Source: Scalesia atractyloides
Lineage: Eukaryota; Streptophyta; Magnoliopsida; Asterales; Asteraceae
DNA length: 64,000 bases
Assembly (NCBI GenBank): GCA_947069175.1
Contig: CAMTDV010000017.1
Coordinates: forward strand, 50,849,137-50,913,136
Reading direction: 5' to 3'
Below, piece by piece: positions 23,371-33,856 of the stretch. The notes beneath the pieces are model-generated. The model was not told where the DNA came from and did no database searches. It was given only the letters and a program-made list of their open reading frames with translations. The position numbers and the translations under genes are program-made. How positions within the stretch are numbered: position 1 is the stretch's first letter; each line of letters opens with the position of its first letter.

Positions 23371-25439
23371 TAATACTACTTTATTGATTATATAATTTGA
23401 TCTTTTAGTAATTTTAAGTTCGCACTTATATTTATTTTTTCCCATTTCAAGTTATGTGTTCACGCATTGTGTCGATATATTACCGCAGACATTATTTATT
23501 GTTTAATTTGAACTTTAGTAATTTTAAAATATATATTCTAAATTCCCATCTATGTTTATTTATCTTTTAACCATTCCAAGTTATTTGCTCGCACGTTGTA
23601 ACTGTATGTTACCGTAGGCATTGGATCGATATCGATTGAGTATGTCACAGTACTGGTACGATATATAAAAATTAACATGTGTTCTATATTGACCAAAAAC
23701 GATATAGATGAACATCATACCGACACCAATGTTACTCGATCGATTCAGATTGGTAGCGATACGATGTCAGGCTATCGAAAACAAAAACAATAAAAATAAA
23801 TACCGATATCGACACAAATGTTGTACAGTCGATTTTGGTTTGGTTTGGTAGGATAACAACACAATATTCGTTTTCAGTTATATCTATAACACAATGTTGG
23901 AAAGTATAGAACGCAAACGAACCAAACCAATATCAACCGAACAACATCGGTATCAGTATCAATATTCATTTTTATTGTATTCGATCGATGTAAGGGTTTC
24001 TTTTTCGATTACACTATCGAGTTTCGGTACTACAACGAACGGAATTGAAACCGATCAAATTCCAGCCGCAAAGCGCGGGGGAATATCACTAGTTAATACT
24101 TAAAACTAAGAGAGTTGTGATCGAAGAGAAGAAATCTGATCCAAAATAGTAAAACCTTAAAAGAATTGACCGCTCCTTAAATATGGAGTCACAAGTTCGT
24201 GCTTGTTATTATTAGTTTTTTTTTAAATAGTAGACTGACCATGTAAAAAGGTAATTGGAAAAAAAAGGGTAAACTGATAATAAATGAAATTGGGTGTTTT
24301 GCATGGATCAAAAAACAAGGAATATTTGCATTAAACTAGAGGTATATGAGCGTTGTATGAGGATGTCGGTCTCATTTATTTTTTGTGAGTTAACAATTTG
24401 ACTTTGGTTTTCTCCATATAACATAATCCCAGTTCAATAGTTTTATAATAATAAAATAAGCATAAAATATGAAAAAAAAAGTAAAAAAATCGCAATACAA
24501 AGTTGGTGGTTTGCAGATGGCACATGTTTAAAGGAGAGAATCGCGGTTGAATGCTTGTCTTTTTCACCCATCCCCATGTCTTCTTATATATATGTATTTT
24601 TTAGAACCGTACGAGAAATACAAAAAAGTGAGATTGATCAATAAGAAACTCGTAAACAGTAAAAAGTTAAATATGTGTTTGAAGCTAAGAGTAAGAAAAA
24701 AGTTAACATGTGTTAAAGATAAGGCTTGGCGGTTGGTTTGGCCTCCCCAACTACATCGACCCTTTAATGCTTCAAACATCGCCCAAGGGCACGAAACAGG
24801 AACGCTATCGTGCGTCGAGGGAGAAAAATGTGAGGCCATGTGTGCACAAATAATCAATTTTTTTTCTCTTTTCTTTTATTTAATTATTAGTTAAAGAATA
24901 ACGTGTTAGTTACTCTGTGTGATTGGCACCACCCACCACATAAGCTAGTTAACCACGGGAACACCGACACCTGGGGGTGGCAAGGGTGCCTTCGTTATCC
25001 TCTTAACGGGCGTGAACAAAGTAAATAAGGAGGGCCCTATGATGTTACTGTTGACAACAATCAAAGCTTAACTGCGGAACCCATTCTAGTTAATAACCCC
25101 TAGTTTAACAAAGAAATAAGCTAAGAAATGATACTTACTTCTTTTTCCATTTAGTATTAAAGTAAATATTGTTTCTTTTCTAAAAATCTTTGACCTTAAA
25201 TTCTTTATATATATTTTAGTTTTTATTATAAAAGTAATAAATCAAAAACTTCAGAATACCATTGTATTTAATTTGATACATCAATGAGCTAATACAAATA
25301 AGTACTTAGATACAAATTATCAGACACAAAACCACTCTATGAATGTGTTGCGTGTCGACCTTGTCTCATTCTTAACACTATCTGGTTGTATGGGCTTGCT
25401 GAATATTTTCTCGTTTGTAACTCTCCATATGAACCAACA
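23371..25439. other. AT-rich intergenic DNA, no gene recognised
   Basis: Two weakly similar stretches near 23460-23520 and 23590-23650 (CGCA-TTGT...TATATTACCG, CGCACGTTGTAAC...TGTTACCG) suggest an old duplication; 23640-24060 is rich in CGAT/ATCG words. The short open frames here have no recognisable domain. I see no RNA gene. Confidence 0.5.
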
Positions 25440-26103
25440 TGTAGCTAGCTAGGAAAGTCACCTTCACACCTTTTTTGAATCGTAACAACCGAGCTCGAGA
25501 GTATATCAGGGAACATTATTTCCTCTATGATTGAATTGAAAGATTGAATCTCCACCTTACACCATGCGGCGATTTGTAACCATACTTTGTTAGAGAAGGG
25601 ACACATAAGCATTAGATGGTTAGCCCTTTTCATCCTGTATCCTATAGAAAGCCCATGCGTCTAACCCGTTAGTAGTACCTCTTTTTGCTAGCTCGACTTG
25701 TGTAGGAATTCTGTACATAGCTGCTCACCACCTAAAACAACTTTTAGCGGTACCCGATTAATCCAACTGTATGTGTACCTTTCTTCATTGTAACTTTCTA
25801 ATTCAATTGTCCTACGGTGAGGGCGCATTGTTAAGCAATCGACTCATCACCCGACCAAAACCGCTAGTCTCTTCCTTCATTCAAGACTACATCGTTTACT
25901 AAATTCTAACATTTCTGCAATTCCAACCTTTCATTAATATTGTTTAACTCCCTTTACCAACACCATTTTTGCACTAACCCATCCCTTGCTTTATTAGCAT
26001 ATTTTGCATGTTTTCTTCTATTCTAATGTGAGTAGACTTTGAAACATGCTTAATAATTTGTCATTGTCTATTTAGATGTCCATCTAAAGAGAGATGTCAT
26101 TCC
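25440..26103 (-). pseudogene. L1-type LINE remnant: zinc-binding C-terminal region of RT ORF
   Basis: Read leftwards, translated pieces resemble the C-terminus of plant L1 ORF2: WHLSLDGHLNRQ at about 26100, MYRIPTQVELAKRG near 25700, and NHLMLMCPFSNKVWLQIAAWC (25633-25445), the zf-RVT pattern. Stops and frameshifts are frequent. The upstream part is 40834-41290; the Tat element separates them. Confidence 0.78.
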
Positions 26104-26108
26104 CACTG

Positions 26109-26734
26109 TGATGACGGGGGTAGCTCAAGACTAAATAAATAGTTTCTGCACATTAACGCTTTAAAGGTTAAAAGGTTAAAGGATTCATAACCCGCGAACT
26201 CGGGTGAACAGCAAAAAGGATGTGAACAGTAAAACATCACTTCACTGATTGCTTGACCAACTCTCCCACAGCAGTAAAAGATAGTCTGTGTACAGAGAAC
26301 AACCTATTGACCGTAGGTCCAAAGCCTTCAACCCTCAAATGGGTAATTCGTCCACTGTGGCCTCAGATCCTTGGTCACGAGCTTCCCCTTATGGAATATG
26401 TCTTGTCTATAAGAACCAGTTCCAACTACCATCATCCACACACCAGATCTGCTGAGTTTACACATACTCACTGATCTTCTCTCCTTTCTTGAGAACAAGC
26501 TCCTTGCTTGCTTCTCTTCTTCACTTCAAACAATATTGCTTCGCTGACTGCTTCATTCCGGCTTTAATTCCCTTCGAGCCGGAATCAAAAGCGATCAATA
26601 ACCAAGTGATCCACCCCGCATGCTACAAACGTGGGAGGACCCCACGACCTGCGTTAGGCTAATTGAAACCCTCGAAGCCTTTTAGACTAACCAGCTTATC
26701 CACTACCCTTGGTCTCATATCTGTTGTAACAACA
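26109..26734 (+). repeat. 5' LTR of Tat element (626 bp)
   Basis: Nearly identical to 40203-40828. Contains TTTAAAGG/TTAAAGG repeats near the start and an inverted CCGGCTTTAATTCCCTTCGAGCCGG at about 26568-26592. Confidence 0.93.
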
Positions 26735-26735
26735 A

Positions 26736-26754
26736 GTGGGCGCCCACCGTGGGG
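26736..26754 (+). promoter_or_regulatory. Probable primer binding site of Tat element
   Basis: AGTGGGCGCCCACCGTGGGG follows the LTR end directly. TGGCGCC-type sites are usual in Tat elements; I could not assign the tRNA. It contains the palindrome GTGGGCGCCCAC. Confidence 0.65.
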
Positions 26755-27051
26755 CTACGCCGCTTATTCTTCTCAAAAGACCAGTAGTGTAGCTCCATTC
26801 TCTTCAAAATCATCATGTCAGAAAACAGATCTTCGGGGAAGTTAATCAAGTGCCACGTACTCTAACGTTCCAGCCTCACCGATTGTGACAACCCCACTCT
26901 CCACCACTGGAGAACTTTTACCAGGATCTCGTTCCCTGAGTTTTTCCAAACACCAACTCCTTCCCGTTCTGGAGCTCCTTCCCCACAGATTGGCACTTCA
27001 AGTGCCCCAGAACGCGTTGATTTAACCCTAGAAGGAGTTGCCAGGAATTTC

Positions 27052-27781
27052 TTGCGGTTGAGGTCTCTCCTCAACCAACACATAAGCCAAGAGAGAGAAA
27101 AAGGGGTCAGAATAAGGTTGGATTATGATGAGCCAGAACCATCTTTATCGTTGGGACCACCGCCTCAACCTTTCAGCAGCTCACAACCCATGGCCTCTGG
27201 CCATGAAGCTGGTCCCAGCACGGTATATCAACCTTTCAACTCTACCCCTTATTCTTATGGAAGGCCTAATCCAACGGCCTTCCCCATATTCACCTCTCAA
27301 CCGGTCGTGACAAGTGCACCTGTTGGTCACGAGACCACCTTTGAGCAGCTATGGCAGTCCCCAATAGCAAGTGTTCCCCCTCTGGTTGCCTCCACATGGG
27401 AGCAAGCATTGGCTACTTTGCCTTTAGCACGAGGCGCCATTTTGAATGCCTCCATGGGAATGCCTTGTGCTGCACAGCCAAAAAGCCTCCAAGGCTTTAA
27501 CCTTGTGCCTCAACTGATGACCCACATGATGGCACAGTTCCCTTGGTAACATTTAATTAATCAGGTGCTTTCCACTCATCAGGGAACTTCATATGGCAAC
27601 CATGGTTCAAGAAATGAAGAAGATCTGGCTAAACCATACAAGCCAAGCAATCCGTCTTGGTTTTCACAGCAAATCGCTGACTACGATTTCCAAACCAGAA
27701 TCAAGATGCCATCTCATATAAAGACATACGACGGAACGGAGGATCAAGAGGATCATGATGCGTGGTTGAAAACCGGTGCCT
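27052..27781 (+). pseudogene. Gag of Tat element, N-terminal part
   Basis: Frame 27052-27549 (165 aa) is Pro/Ser/Gln-rich linker with SSSQPMASGHEAGPS and a hydrophobic end, stopped after MMAQFPW. A second frame, 27565-27770, reaches the start of the gag domain (KMPSHIKTYDGTEDQEDHD AWLKT). The gag domain is then cut by the insertion 27784-29075 and resumes at about 29100 (FTGAARIEKW). About 300 bases upstream (26755-27051) are also gag-like but with stops. Confidence 0.75.
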
Positions 27782-27783
27782 TG

Positions 27784-29075
27784 TTATGTTTAAGTTTATG
27801 TTTTGGATAACTTTTAGTTTCGAATAGCCTACTTTTGATTGGAATTGTGTTTTACAGGTCTAATGGAGTTTAAAGGACTATTCGGGAGCTATACGAAGTA
27901 CCGGGAGCGAACGGGAACAACCGGAAACATGGGGAATGGAATACCGACGAAAAACAGGCTAGAGAGGGCGTCGGCGACGCACTTGGAGCGTCGGCGACGC
28001 AATGCATCGATGGGAAACACGCGTAGACAACATAAAATTGCGTCAGCAGAAAACCCCACTTTCTGGGGTGCGTCGGCGACGCTTGCCCCTGCTCGCTGAC
28101 GCGTTTTGTTACAATTTGACGAGTTTTAAGGTTGTTTTGGGACCCATTCATGGGAGTTACGAATTCTAGGAGTTTGAATATTGTTCTTGGAGCCACCATC
28201 ATCACCAACCTTCATCTTCCATCAATCCAATCCATCCAATTATACACCCTAATCTCATCACCATCATCATCATTCATCAATCATCAATCCAATCATCACC
28301 ATCATTCACCACAAACCCTAATCACTTTCCATCTCCATCTCCATCTCCAAGTTCCAAGATGTCAAGATTCGAGCTTTCATCATCCATTGATCGTGTCATG
28401 TTCACCATGAGCGGCTAATTCTCAGAGGTTTCACTCCGGTGTAGACTTTTGTAAGATTTCTAGGGTTTGTTGTATGTTAAACATTTGGTTTGTGACAATT
28501 CGAATTGCATTTAATCTTTTGATAATTGTCTTACGTTTGTATTATATTTGCGAATTGTCGAGTGAGTATGAAACTTGACTTCGTGAAATGAATATGCGTA
28601 TTTATGCCTTGTCGATTGATAGGTTTCACTTGTCCAAAGTAATGAAGTGCATTGTGGTCCGTTGTCTGTGTCGTTGATATCAATTGGCACCTAAGCTTTG
28701 TGATTCTAAACCGTTAATGAACTAATTCGTTTAAATCAATTTAAAACGTGTAGTAACCCTAGGTCTTGCAATTGTTGAACCGGGTGTGAACCTTGTTGTC
28801 TCACTTTTACAATCATATTTACTTTTATTGCAATCATTCTCTGTTTTTAGTCGTTACTTAATTCAATCAAAACTTGTCGGTTCATTCCGACATCACTTCC
28901 AAACAAACAAATCAATCAATTTCGTTAGCAAGCTTCATAAAGTGAAAATCTTATTTAAAATCAATCACATCCGATCGCTAACCACAGACTCTTCATGGTT
29001 CGACCCCTTACTACCACTAACACATTGTTAAGGGTAATTCGGGATTATAAATATTATCTTTGACGAGGCGCGACA
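27784..29075. mobile_element. Insertion in Tat gag, probably a solo LTR of an unidentified element
   Basis: It interrupts the gag domain. A 5-bp direct repeat CCTTG borders it (27779-27783 and 29076-29080). The left end (TGTTATGTTTAAG...) and right end (...GCGACA) look like LTR ends, though the TG overlaps the direct repeat so the exact border is unsure. The interior has no lasting open frame. It includes a CATCATCAT/ATCAATCC-rich stretch (28190-28330) and three GCGTCGGCGACGC palindromes. About 30 bases after it (29081-29099) do not read as gag, so the event may be more complex. Confidence 0.6.
27968..28082. repeat. Three copies of the 13-bp palindrome GCGTCGGCGACGC
   Basis: Exact copies at 27968, 27988 and 28070; a decayed relative (CGCTGACGCG) at about 28095. 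GC-rich in an AT-rich setting. Confidence 0.93.
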
Positions 29076-29096
29076 CCTTGATCAGATCACCTTTAA

Positions 29097-30596
29097 ATAT
29101 TCACCGGAGCAGCAAGAATTGAGAAATGGTCCAACGCAGAGTGCTACCTCATGTTTATGCAAACACTCGTTGGATCGGCCATAATATGGTTCAATGATTT
29201 ACTGGACAAAAGCATTCGAACCTTCGATGACCTAAGCAAGGGATTCTTGGCCAACTTCTCACAACAAAGGAGATACGTCAAAGACGCAATGGTGTTTTTC
29301 CAAATCAAGCAAAGCGACGACATACAAGAGACCTTCAAAAACCTGAGAAAAATCAACATGAAACTCAACCCGGTAAAGTGTTCGTTCGGATTCAAAGAAG
29401 GAAAGTTTTTGGGGCACATTATGGGGAAACAAAGTATAAAAGCCAATCCAAACAAGGTTAGAGCTGTTCTGGAAACCAAATCCCTACAAAGCAAAAAAGA
29501 AGAAGAGAGTCTAAATGGAAGGCTTGCAGCCTTGAAGCATTTTACCTCCAAACTCACTGAGAAGTCCCTTCCCTTTTTCAAGACACTCAAAGGGTGTGCA
29601 AACAAACAAGATTTCAGGTGGACGGAAGAGGCAGAAGAACCTTTTAACCAGATGAAGCAGCACTTAACGTCACTCCCAGCCATAGCAGCCCCAGAAACAG
29701 GAGAAACAATCTATGTTTACCTCTCAGCTGCTGAGGAAGCCATAAGCGTGGTCTTAACCATCGAACGAGACAAAGTTCAGGTACCCATTTATTTCTTCGG
29801 TAAAACGTTAAAACTGGCTGAGATCAAATATCATCCTTTGGAAAAGCTTGCTTTAGCCCTAGTCCAAACTGCTAGAAGGCTTCGAAGATACTTTCAAGCA
29901 CACCCAATGCAAGTGGTCACTGACCAACCCATCAAAAGTGTGCTTGAAAAACCAGAAATTTCAGGACGATTAGCCAAATGGGCTGTGGAACTAGTTGAAC
30001 AAAACATCACCTATGTTCCCAGAAAAGCTGTCAAAGCCCAAGTCTTGGCCGATTTCATTGTTGAAATACCAAAGCAAGTAACCTCAGAAGTCAATGTAAC
30101 CATCGTTGAACCCTCTGATCCTAAAGCCTGGAAGCTTTTTACCGATGGGGCTTCCAGCATTGAAGGGTCAGGGGCTGGGCTCATTTTAATCAACCCTGAA
30201 GGGTTAGAGTTTACATACGCTCTTCAACTTCAATTTCAGACCACCAACAACAAAGCTGAATACGATGCACTGATCGCTGGTTTAAAGATAGCCAAAGAAA
30301 TGAAGGTTCAAAAGCTTCAAGTCTTCACAGACTCGTTGCTTGTTTTAAGTCAAGTCAATGATAGCTATGTAGCAAAAGAGCCCAAAATGAAGAAGTATCA
30401 AAAGAAATCAAAAGAATTGATGAACACATTTCAAGCATGTACCATCAAGCAAGTCCCTAGACCCCAAAACAAGAGAGCCGACGCTTTGAGCAAACTTGCA
30501 TCTCTTACGTTTGCTCACCTTACCAAGAAAGTATTGGTTGAAGTGTTGAAAACCCCCTCCATCCAAGAATTGGAAGTTCAAGACGTAATCACTTAA
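29097..30596 (+). CDS. Gag-RT deletion fusion with RNase H and archaeal-type RNase H
   Basis: Open for 500 codons (481 from the ATG at 29151). Residues 1 to about 60 are the gag domain (TLVGSAIIWFNDL, FLANFSQQRRYVKDA); then it passes without a stop into the C-terminal part of RT (LRKINMKLNPVKCSFGFKEGKFLGHIM, residues about 64-93). Gag C-terminus, protease and the RT catalytic half are deleted. Next come the connection/RNase H region (about 150-290; its first Asp is replaced, as usual in Tat) and a second RNase H of archaeal type (about 325-450) with all four acidic sites: FTDGAS, AEYDAL, FTDSLL, RADALS. Only RNase H activity could be expected if expressed. Confidence 0.87.
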   Translation: MFTGAARIEKWSNAECYLMFMQTLVGSAIIWFNDLLDKSIRTFDDLSKGFLANFSQQRRYVKDAMVFFQIKQSDDIQETFKNLRKINMKLNPVKCSFGFKEGKFLGHIMGKQSIKANPNKVRAVLETKSLQSKKEEESLNGRLAALKHFTSKLTEKSLPFFKTLKGCANKQDFRWTEEAEEPFNQMKQHLTSLPAIAAPETGETIYVYLSAAEEAISVVLTIERDKVQVPIYFFGKTLKLAEIKYHPLEKLALALVQTARRLRRYFQAHPMQVVTDQPIKSVLEKPEISGRLAKWAVELVEQNITYVPRKAVKAQVLADFIVEIPKQVTSEVNVTIVEPSDPKAWKLFTDGASSIEGSGAGLILINPEGLEFTYALQLQFQTTNNKAEYDALIAGLKIAKEMKVQKLQVFTDSLLVLSQVNDSYVAKEPKMKKYQKKSKELMNTFQACTIKQVPRPQNKRADALSKLASLTFAHLTKKVLVEVLKTPSIQELEVQDVIT

Positions 30597-31801
30597 AAGG
30601 CCCTAATTGGATGACTCCTATTGAACATTTTCTCAAAATGGTGAATTAACCATTGATCCGATAGAGGCTGAAAGGGTTCGAATAAAATCTAGACAGTACG
30701 TGTTGCAAGGGGAACCCTTTTCAAGAAAGGATACCTTGCACCGTTGCTGAGATGTGTTGGCCCTGAACAAAGCCAATATCTATTCAAAGAGGTTCACGAG
30801 GGGATATGTGGAAAACTCATTTTGGACCGAGATCATTGATTGCAAAAAAATTGATGAATCTCGGGTATTTTTGGTCTTCTATGTATCGAGATGCCACCGA
30901 GCAACTAAGAAAGTTTGAAGCTTGTCAAATACATGCACCGGTTCCCAAGAGCCTCAAACACGATCTCGTTCCTATCACTTCAGCCTGGCCATTCACAAAT
31001 GCGAAATGGATATCGTTGGACCATTCCCACCGGCCAAGGTTGGAGTGAAGTTCTTATTGGTAGTCGTGGACTACTTTACCAAGTGGCCCAAAGTTAAGCC
31101 ACTAGCAAAGATAACGGGTAAACAAGTCATCATTTTGTATGAGAAAGCATCATTTGCCGCTTTGGGTTGCCGGGAGTTTTGGTTACGGATAACGGAAACA
31201 ATTTGCTGAAAAGCCTTTTAGCACTTGGTGCAAAGAATTCAGGATAACTCAAGTGTTCAGCTCAGTTGCATACCCCCAATCCAATGGCCAAGTCGAAAGA
31301 ACAAATCGAAGCATAGTAGAAGGTATTAAGACCCGACTGGCAAGACATGAAAACAATTGGCTTGAAGAACTCCCAAACGTTATATGGGCAATACGAACAA
31401 TGGAAAAAACAAGCCACAAAAGAACACCTTATAGTTTGGTGTTTGGATCGGAAGCTGAAATCCCAGCGGAGATTGGAGTTGTGACTCAAAGAACACTCAA
31501 CATGGATCTCGAATCAAATAACAATGAGACCATGTTGAACTTGCAACTCCTTGAAGAAATTCACGATTAAGCTGCCATACAAGAAGCTAAGTACAAGCAA
31601 AAAATGGAAGCCTATTACAATGCACGGGTGAAACATGAACGCTTCAGGCCAGGTGATCTTGTACTCCGAAACAACGAGGCCAGCAAGAAAGAAAACCAAG
31701 GAAAAGTTGGCCCAAAATGGGAGGGGCCATACACAATCCTCAAAGCCCACAAGGGGGATCCTACAAACTGGCTGACGCAGAAGGCAAAAAGCTTACCAGA
31801 C
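30597..31801 (+). pseudogene. Integrase of Tat element, broken
   Basis: After a stop at 30594, pieces in several frames give the HHCC region (EVHEGICG...CQIHAP, 30790-30960), the core start (EMDIVGPFPPAKVG, VVVDYFTKWPK; 30922-31209), VTDNG near 31190, and the core end (YPQSNGQVERTNRSIVEGI, 31253-31570), then the C-terminal domain (RFRPGDLVLRNN, GPKWEGPYTI; 31604-31800). Frameshifts lie near 30800, 30920 and 31205, and a stop at 31568. P1 copy 2 is inserted at 31802, in the last codons. Confidence 0.88.
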
Positions 31802-32215
31802 TGTAGGTCCGTTGTACGGATCGTTCAGGCACTAATCTGACAAACCTAAGGTAAACGTGCGGAATCCGTTTGCTTAGGCGACTTTTGATACACTCATTTG
31901 TTTCTATTTAATCACCGTTTCATTAATATTCAACGTTACAGATCCTGGAAACACTTGGACAGAGCTTCGCCGTCTCTGTGCCAAAATCACTGAATGTTAC
32001 AAATGAAATGTCAAGACTCCTATTTATAGGAGTGCAAGTTCGCTTGGGGAGTGCAAGTTCGGGCGAACTTGCTTAGTCAAGTTCGGCCGAACTTGACTAC
32101 AACATATACATTTCAAGCGAACTTGACCCTTTACATACATAAACTTCGACATTTCGCTCCTAAATACTGACTCGATATTATACGATGACGTAGGCAACAG
32201 ACATATGCATCAACA
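31802..32215 (-). repeat. 3' LTR of P1 copy 2 (414 bp)
   Basis: Nearly identical to 36473-36886. Followed on the plus strand by GACTCCCCCTTGG (32216-32228), the complement of the polypurine tract. Confidence 0.95.
32020..32095 (-). promoter_or_regulatory. U3 TATA box and palindrome pair in 3' LTR
   Basis: TATAAATAG (32028-32020, minus) with palindromes at 32054 and 32078, 24 bp apart. Confidence 0.7.
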
Positions 32216-33856
32216 GACTCCCCCTTGGATGTTGCCGTAGTCATCATTCTTCAACTAAGTTCCTGAGTCTTTAATGTTCTCTTGATCTTTATTTCTTGAA
32301 TAACTTTATCATCCATGCTCCCCCTTACTTTAAGCTTTCTTGTATCTTCAATTAACATGTTTTTCTAGCTCCCCCTCAAATGATGCTCCGAATCTCTAAG
32401 ATTTGACGATTAAGAACAATCACACGTATCCACACACAAACAGTTTCTTAACAATCTCGTTGGTCCGGCTCACATTCAACATTATCAGGTTACCATGGAA
32501 GATTTTGAAAGAAAATCCTTTTGGAATTTTAATATTGAATGCAAAAATGTAAACACACTGAAATGTAATATTTACAGTTTATATTTTTGTGAGAAAACGT
32601 GCTAGAGGATCATATCAGATTACTGAGACATATCAGCTGCACCGTTGATCTTTAAGAAACACTTTGTTTAAACAATTCACATGGATTGTCGGTATTGTTG
32701 TCCACTTAAACTCAATCTAAAAACTTTCATAATGCTTACCGATACGTTAAGGTATATTAATGTGCACTAAATTCTTATGGACCCCACGATCTACGCATAT
32801 CCCTCATCATGTAATACACTAACTCAAGTAATGCCTTTAAACTTTCATCAACTTTGAATTGTGTGAAAATAACGCAGAATGTTTAAACATTAACAATTAG
32901 GTCGATCTTTCGATACGCAGAGAAAGTCCAATGTTTAAACAAAACAAGAAATGAAAAACAAGTTGAAATTGTTTAGATCTTAACCACCAGATCGATATTC
33001 TCATATACGCAAACGTGATCCAAGATTTAAACGAAACACCAAGTAAAATAAAGCAGAAACGTTCAGGCACTAACATCCAGTTCGATACTTTCGTATACGC
33101 AGAGGATGTCCAATGCTTAAAAAAATAAAGAAATAAAACAAGTTTAAATCTTTTGGAAATGAAAACACAATCACAATGACTTTTTAGTAAGTTGTGAAAG
33201 TTCACAAACTGACCGGTTTTTATGCTTTGCAACATTCAGCGATTACCGAGTAGGCACACACTCACGAAGGACAAAACTAAGCACTATGCTTTCAGTCGCG
33301 TTTTCCACTAGAACTAGGCTTTTCAATTTAGGTTTATATCGTTTTTGGAAAACTACTAGTCTAGCTGAGCCTACCGACACATCTTTATTGAGATTGTTTA
33401 ACCATTTTAAAAACAATACATATCTTTAGCATGCATTGATAGTCACTAATGTACTATCATTTCCTCTTTTTGCACAAGTAATCTCATTTTTCATTTTTCA
33501 ATGTTTTTGATATTTTGAGATTTTCTACTTTTTTTGGCTTTTTGAAAAATTTATCTATCTAAAATGCTTTTGAAATGATGTTTTTCAATTTTACAGGAAT
33601 TTTACAGAAATTTTTTATTTATGACAATTATAAATTTTTTTCTCCCCCTAAAATTGAAAACATCTTATTAAAATCGAAAATAAGAATCTTCCATTTTAAC
33701 CATTTAACGAGTTTTTACGAATGTGAACTCGAGACTACCATTTTGTTTGTGTGGAATATCACTCCTGTCTCTTGTCTCTCTATATGAACAACCACTGCTT
33801 CTGAAATGACATTTGGCTTGAAGCTTGGTTATCCTGCACATTCAAACAAACTTTAA
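32216..33856. other. 3' noncoding region of P1 copy 2 with several purine tracts
   Basis: No coding sequence. The pyrimidine tracts CTCCCCCTT or CTCCCCCTC/A occur at 32218, 32319, 32371 and 33642; on the element strand they are PPT-like. Around 32880-33130 a 90-bp segment (GATCGATATTCTCATATACGC and similar) repeats imperfectly three times. Confidence 0.75.

Noticed and set aside
24547..24894. 115-aa ORF in intergenic DNA (and a 97-aa one opposite)
   Set aside because: No domain, low-complexity hydrophobic ends and no support from a repeated copy; probably chance.
27784..29075. Helitron interpretation of the insertion in Tat gag
   Set aside because: No TC start or CTRR end with a hairpin was seen, and a 5-bp direct repeat flanks it, whereas Helitrons make no duplication.
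29144..29683. 179-aa minus-strand ORF over the Tat gag-RT fusion
   Set aside because: Shadow of the 481-aa sense frame with its recognisable motifs.
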